This document shows, one piece after another, positions 62,591-64,000 of a stretch of DNA of 64,000 nt (positions are counted from its first letter, which is position 1; every line of letters begins with the position of its first letter). The notes under the pieces are model-generated. The model had not been told where the DNA came from and searched no databases. It saw nothing but the letters and a program-made list of their open reading frames with translations. A program made the position numbers and the translations under genes. The stretch lies in contig NZ_CP007056.1 in NCBI RefSeq assembly GCF_000517625.1, forward strand, positions 372,001 to 436,000, given 5' to 3'. Source of the stretch: Halostagnicola larsenii XH-48. GTDB taxonomy: Archaea; Halobacteriota; Halobacteria; Halobacteriales; Natrialbaceae.

Positions 62591-62983
62591 ATGACAACAA
62601 TACTACTCAGCATCGACACAGACGTCGCGCGAGCAAAAGCACAGGCCGAGTCCCTCATCTCGTTACCGATAGAAACGGCAGAAACCAACGTCGTCCTTTA
62701 TCACGTGTTCCGGGCGGACGACGAGGGCGCAGATGCAAACGCCCTCAAGTCAGTAGCGGAAGCCAAACGTCGACTCGAGAAGGAAGGATTCGATATCGAA
62801 GTGAGCCAGTCGAGCGGAGATGCCACCCGAAACATCTTGGAGAAGGCCGAGGAAATCGATGCCGACATTATCAGCCTCGCTGGGCGAAAGCGATCGCCAA
62901 CCGGGAAGGCGCTATTCGGAAGCGTCACCCAGAACGTGATTTTGAAATCGGATCGAACGGTACTACTCGAAACGGCGGAATAA
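62591..62983 (+). CDS. Universal stress protein (UspA family)
   Basis: A 130-residue alpha/beta protein. It begins MTTILLSIDTDVARAKAQAE and has the nucleotide-binding end LAGRKRSPTGKALFGSVTQN (G-x2-G-like loop followed by GS(V)T) and the last strand DRTVLLETAE. This ATP-binding UspA type is a soluble stress protein. No operon partner. Confidence 0.85.
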   Translation: MTTILLSIDTDVARAKAQAESLISLPIETAETNVVLYHVFRADDEGADANALKSVAEAKRRLEKEGFDIEVSQSSGDATRNILEKAEEIDADIISLAGRKRSPTGKALFGSVTQNVILKSDRTVLLETAE

Positions 62984-63225
62984 TCGACCAACCGCCATAT
63001 TTTCGACGAGCAAATAACACCTTCTCGAGTGGTCACTGTATCGAATCGTTCTGGACGAACCCGGTCACGCGCTGGAGGCGAAACCACACGCTGGGGAAAA
63101 CCCACCGGTGGGCGGGTACGATGGTCGTCTACACGAGGTACAGGAACGGATCACGTCGCGATGAAATAGCGGTAGTAGACGAAAGCAGGGAGAGTCTACT
63201 GCGTTCGAACGATCACACCTCGTCC

Positions 63226-64000
63226 TCAGAGTAGGCCAAGCGCCACGGCCGCGTGGACCAGTACTGCGGAGATGGGAACGAGAAGGGCGGTCCGGAGGAT
63301 CAGTAGCACGAATAGGTCACGGAACCGCATCGGAATATCATCGAACATATCGACCATCATGGGTGCCGAGGCCGCAAAGAAAATCGCCTGGCCGCTCGTA
63401 ACGACCACGACGAACACCTTCGTGAGGATATCTGCCTCGACGACGAACGTCGCCCCGATAAAGTACTCGGCGCCGCCGAGGATAATCCCGATCGCCGCCA
63501 TCTCCGGATCCGGGATGCCGAGAATGTTCATGAGCGGAACGAACGGCGCAGCAACGTACTCGAAGAATTGAGTGTTCTGTTCGACGAGGAGAACGGCCAT
63601 TGCAATCGTCAGTACGGTTCCGACGATCATTCCGGCCAGCTTCGCACCGTCGATGAAACCGGTGATGGCCGAGCGAAGGATCGAGTCGCCTTGTCTCGCG
63701 GTTCTGACGCCCTCGTTGAACGCAAAGCGGACGTAATCACCGGCCGTTCCGGCGAACTGTGGTTCCGGATCGGGCTCTGCGATGTATTCCTCGGGCACCG
63801 TCGAGAGCGGCGGCAGTCGGATGAGAATTGCTCCGACGACGAGGGTAGCGATAACGTACAGCAAGACGACGACGGGGAACAGATGCAAAATCTCGAGTAC
63901 CGCTGCGACTGCGCCGACGGTCCCCAGATTGGCAGTTGCGAAGCACGTACAGATCGCGAACACCTCTCGTTTGTTGTATCCGCCGCGGTCAAAGACGTTT
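63226..64000 (-). CDS. YjiH-type nucleoside-recognition membrane protein, 5' end beyond the window
   Basis: The coding frame reads leftward through 258 codons without stop and runs off the end of the window. GAVAAVLEILHLFPVVVLLY, KLAGMIVGTVLTIAMAVLLV, DPEMAAIGIILGGAEYFIGA and SGQAIFFAASAPMMVDMFDD are membrane or re-entrant segments of the YjiH/nucleoside-recognition (Gate-domain) type. Such proteins are of unclear transport function. In-frame codons before the first internal ATG (63963) show the start lies further right. Confidence 0.75.
   Translation of the reverse strand, partial: NVFDRGGYNKREVFAICTCFATANLGTVGAVAAVLEILHLFPVVVLLYVIATLVVGAILIRLPPLSTVPEEYIAEPDPEPQFAGTAGDYVRFAFNEGVRTARQGDSILRSAITGFIDGAKLAGMIVGTVLTIAMAVLLVEQNTQFFEYVAAPFVPLMNILGIPDPEMAAIGIILGGAEYFIGATFVVEADILTKVFVVVVTSGQAIFFAASAPMMVDMFDDIPMRFRDLFVLLILRTALLVPISAVLVHAAVALGLL

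Overview
The window looks like haloarchaeal DNA, most like Natrialbales such as Haloterrigena, Natrinema or Natronorubrum. The support is acidic proteins, abundant CTCGAG, Tat-type lipoprotein signals, leaderless starts about 25-30 bp behind TATA boxes, IS1341-type and ISH1-type elements, HalOD1, PhiH1-repressor-like and DUF7260 proteins, and a haloarchaeal dihydroxyacetone phosphotransferase operon. Many broken genes, insertion-sequence scars and a ParA partition module suggest a megaplasmid or integrated plasmid. This is inferred from sequence alone.

Region 1 (0-21 kb) is accessory DNA. It holds a nucleotidyltransferase/HEPN-like toxin-antitoxin remnant, a sodium:solute symporter divergent from a creatinase-like M24 protein, several tnpB scars, a complete ISH1-type IS5 element with a perfect 8-bp target duplication and a small membrane-protein passenger gene, and decayed ArdC-like, PIN and Cdc6/Orc1 genes. 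It also holds a leaderless CRISPR relic of four repeats, a virus/plasmid-like coiled-coil gene, an intact hicB beside a truncated hicA, and an archaeal ATPase behind palindromic promoter sites. Two related hairpin elements at 5.9 and 6.65 kb are candidate structured RNAs.

Region 2 (20.9-25.2 kb) is a complete dhaK-dhaL-dhaM-ptsH-ptsI operon. EI passes phosphate from phosphoenolpyruvate to HPr, then DhaM, then DhaL, and DhaK presents dihydroxyacetone. Region 3 (25.2-31.1 kb) carries a fused cas3/cas4 remnant, a DUF7342 regulator with an amber-interrupted TumE-like toxin, a Tat-exported unknown, a GH68 levansucrase-type enzyme and a Dps ferritin.

Region 4 (31.2-50.2 kb) is the striking part, an iron/siderophore-type island. 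It has nine paralogous Tat-lipoprotein substrate-binding proteins, two thioredoxin-reductase-like flavoproteins, one fused ABC permease-ATPase of the exporter fold, one FecCD permease, several small coupled ORFs, a DtxR/SirR regulator and a DUF7260 protein. At least eight DtxR-type boxes, TTTTAGG-N4-CCTAAAA, sit between TATA box and start codon of the transcription units. No soluble FecE ATPase is present.

Region 5 (50.2-64 kb) has a HEAT-repeat/zinc-ribbon protein, a membrane protein and PQQ-propeller lipoprotein pair, a frameshifted GH51 arabinofuranosidase, a GH43 enzyme cut off from its ricin-type lectin domain by an in-frame TGA, a ParA/partner pair with upstream iteron-like repeats, a UspA protein and a partial YjiH-type membrane protein running off the end.
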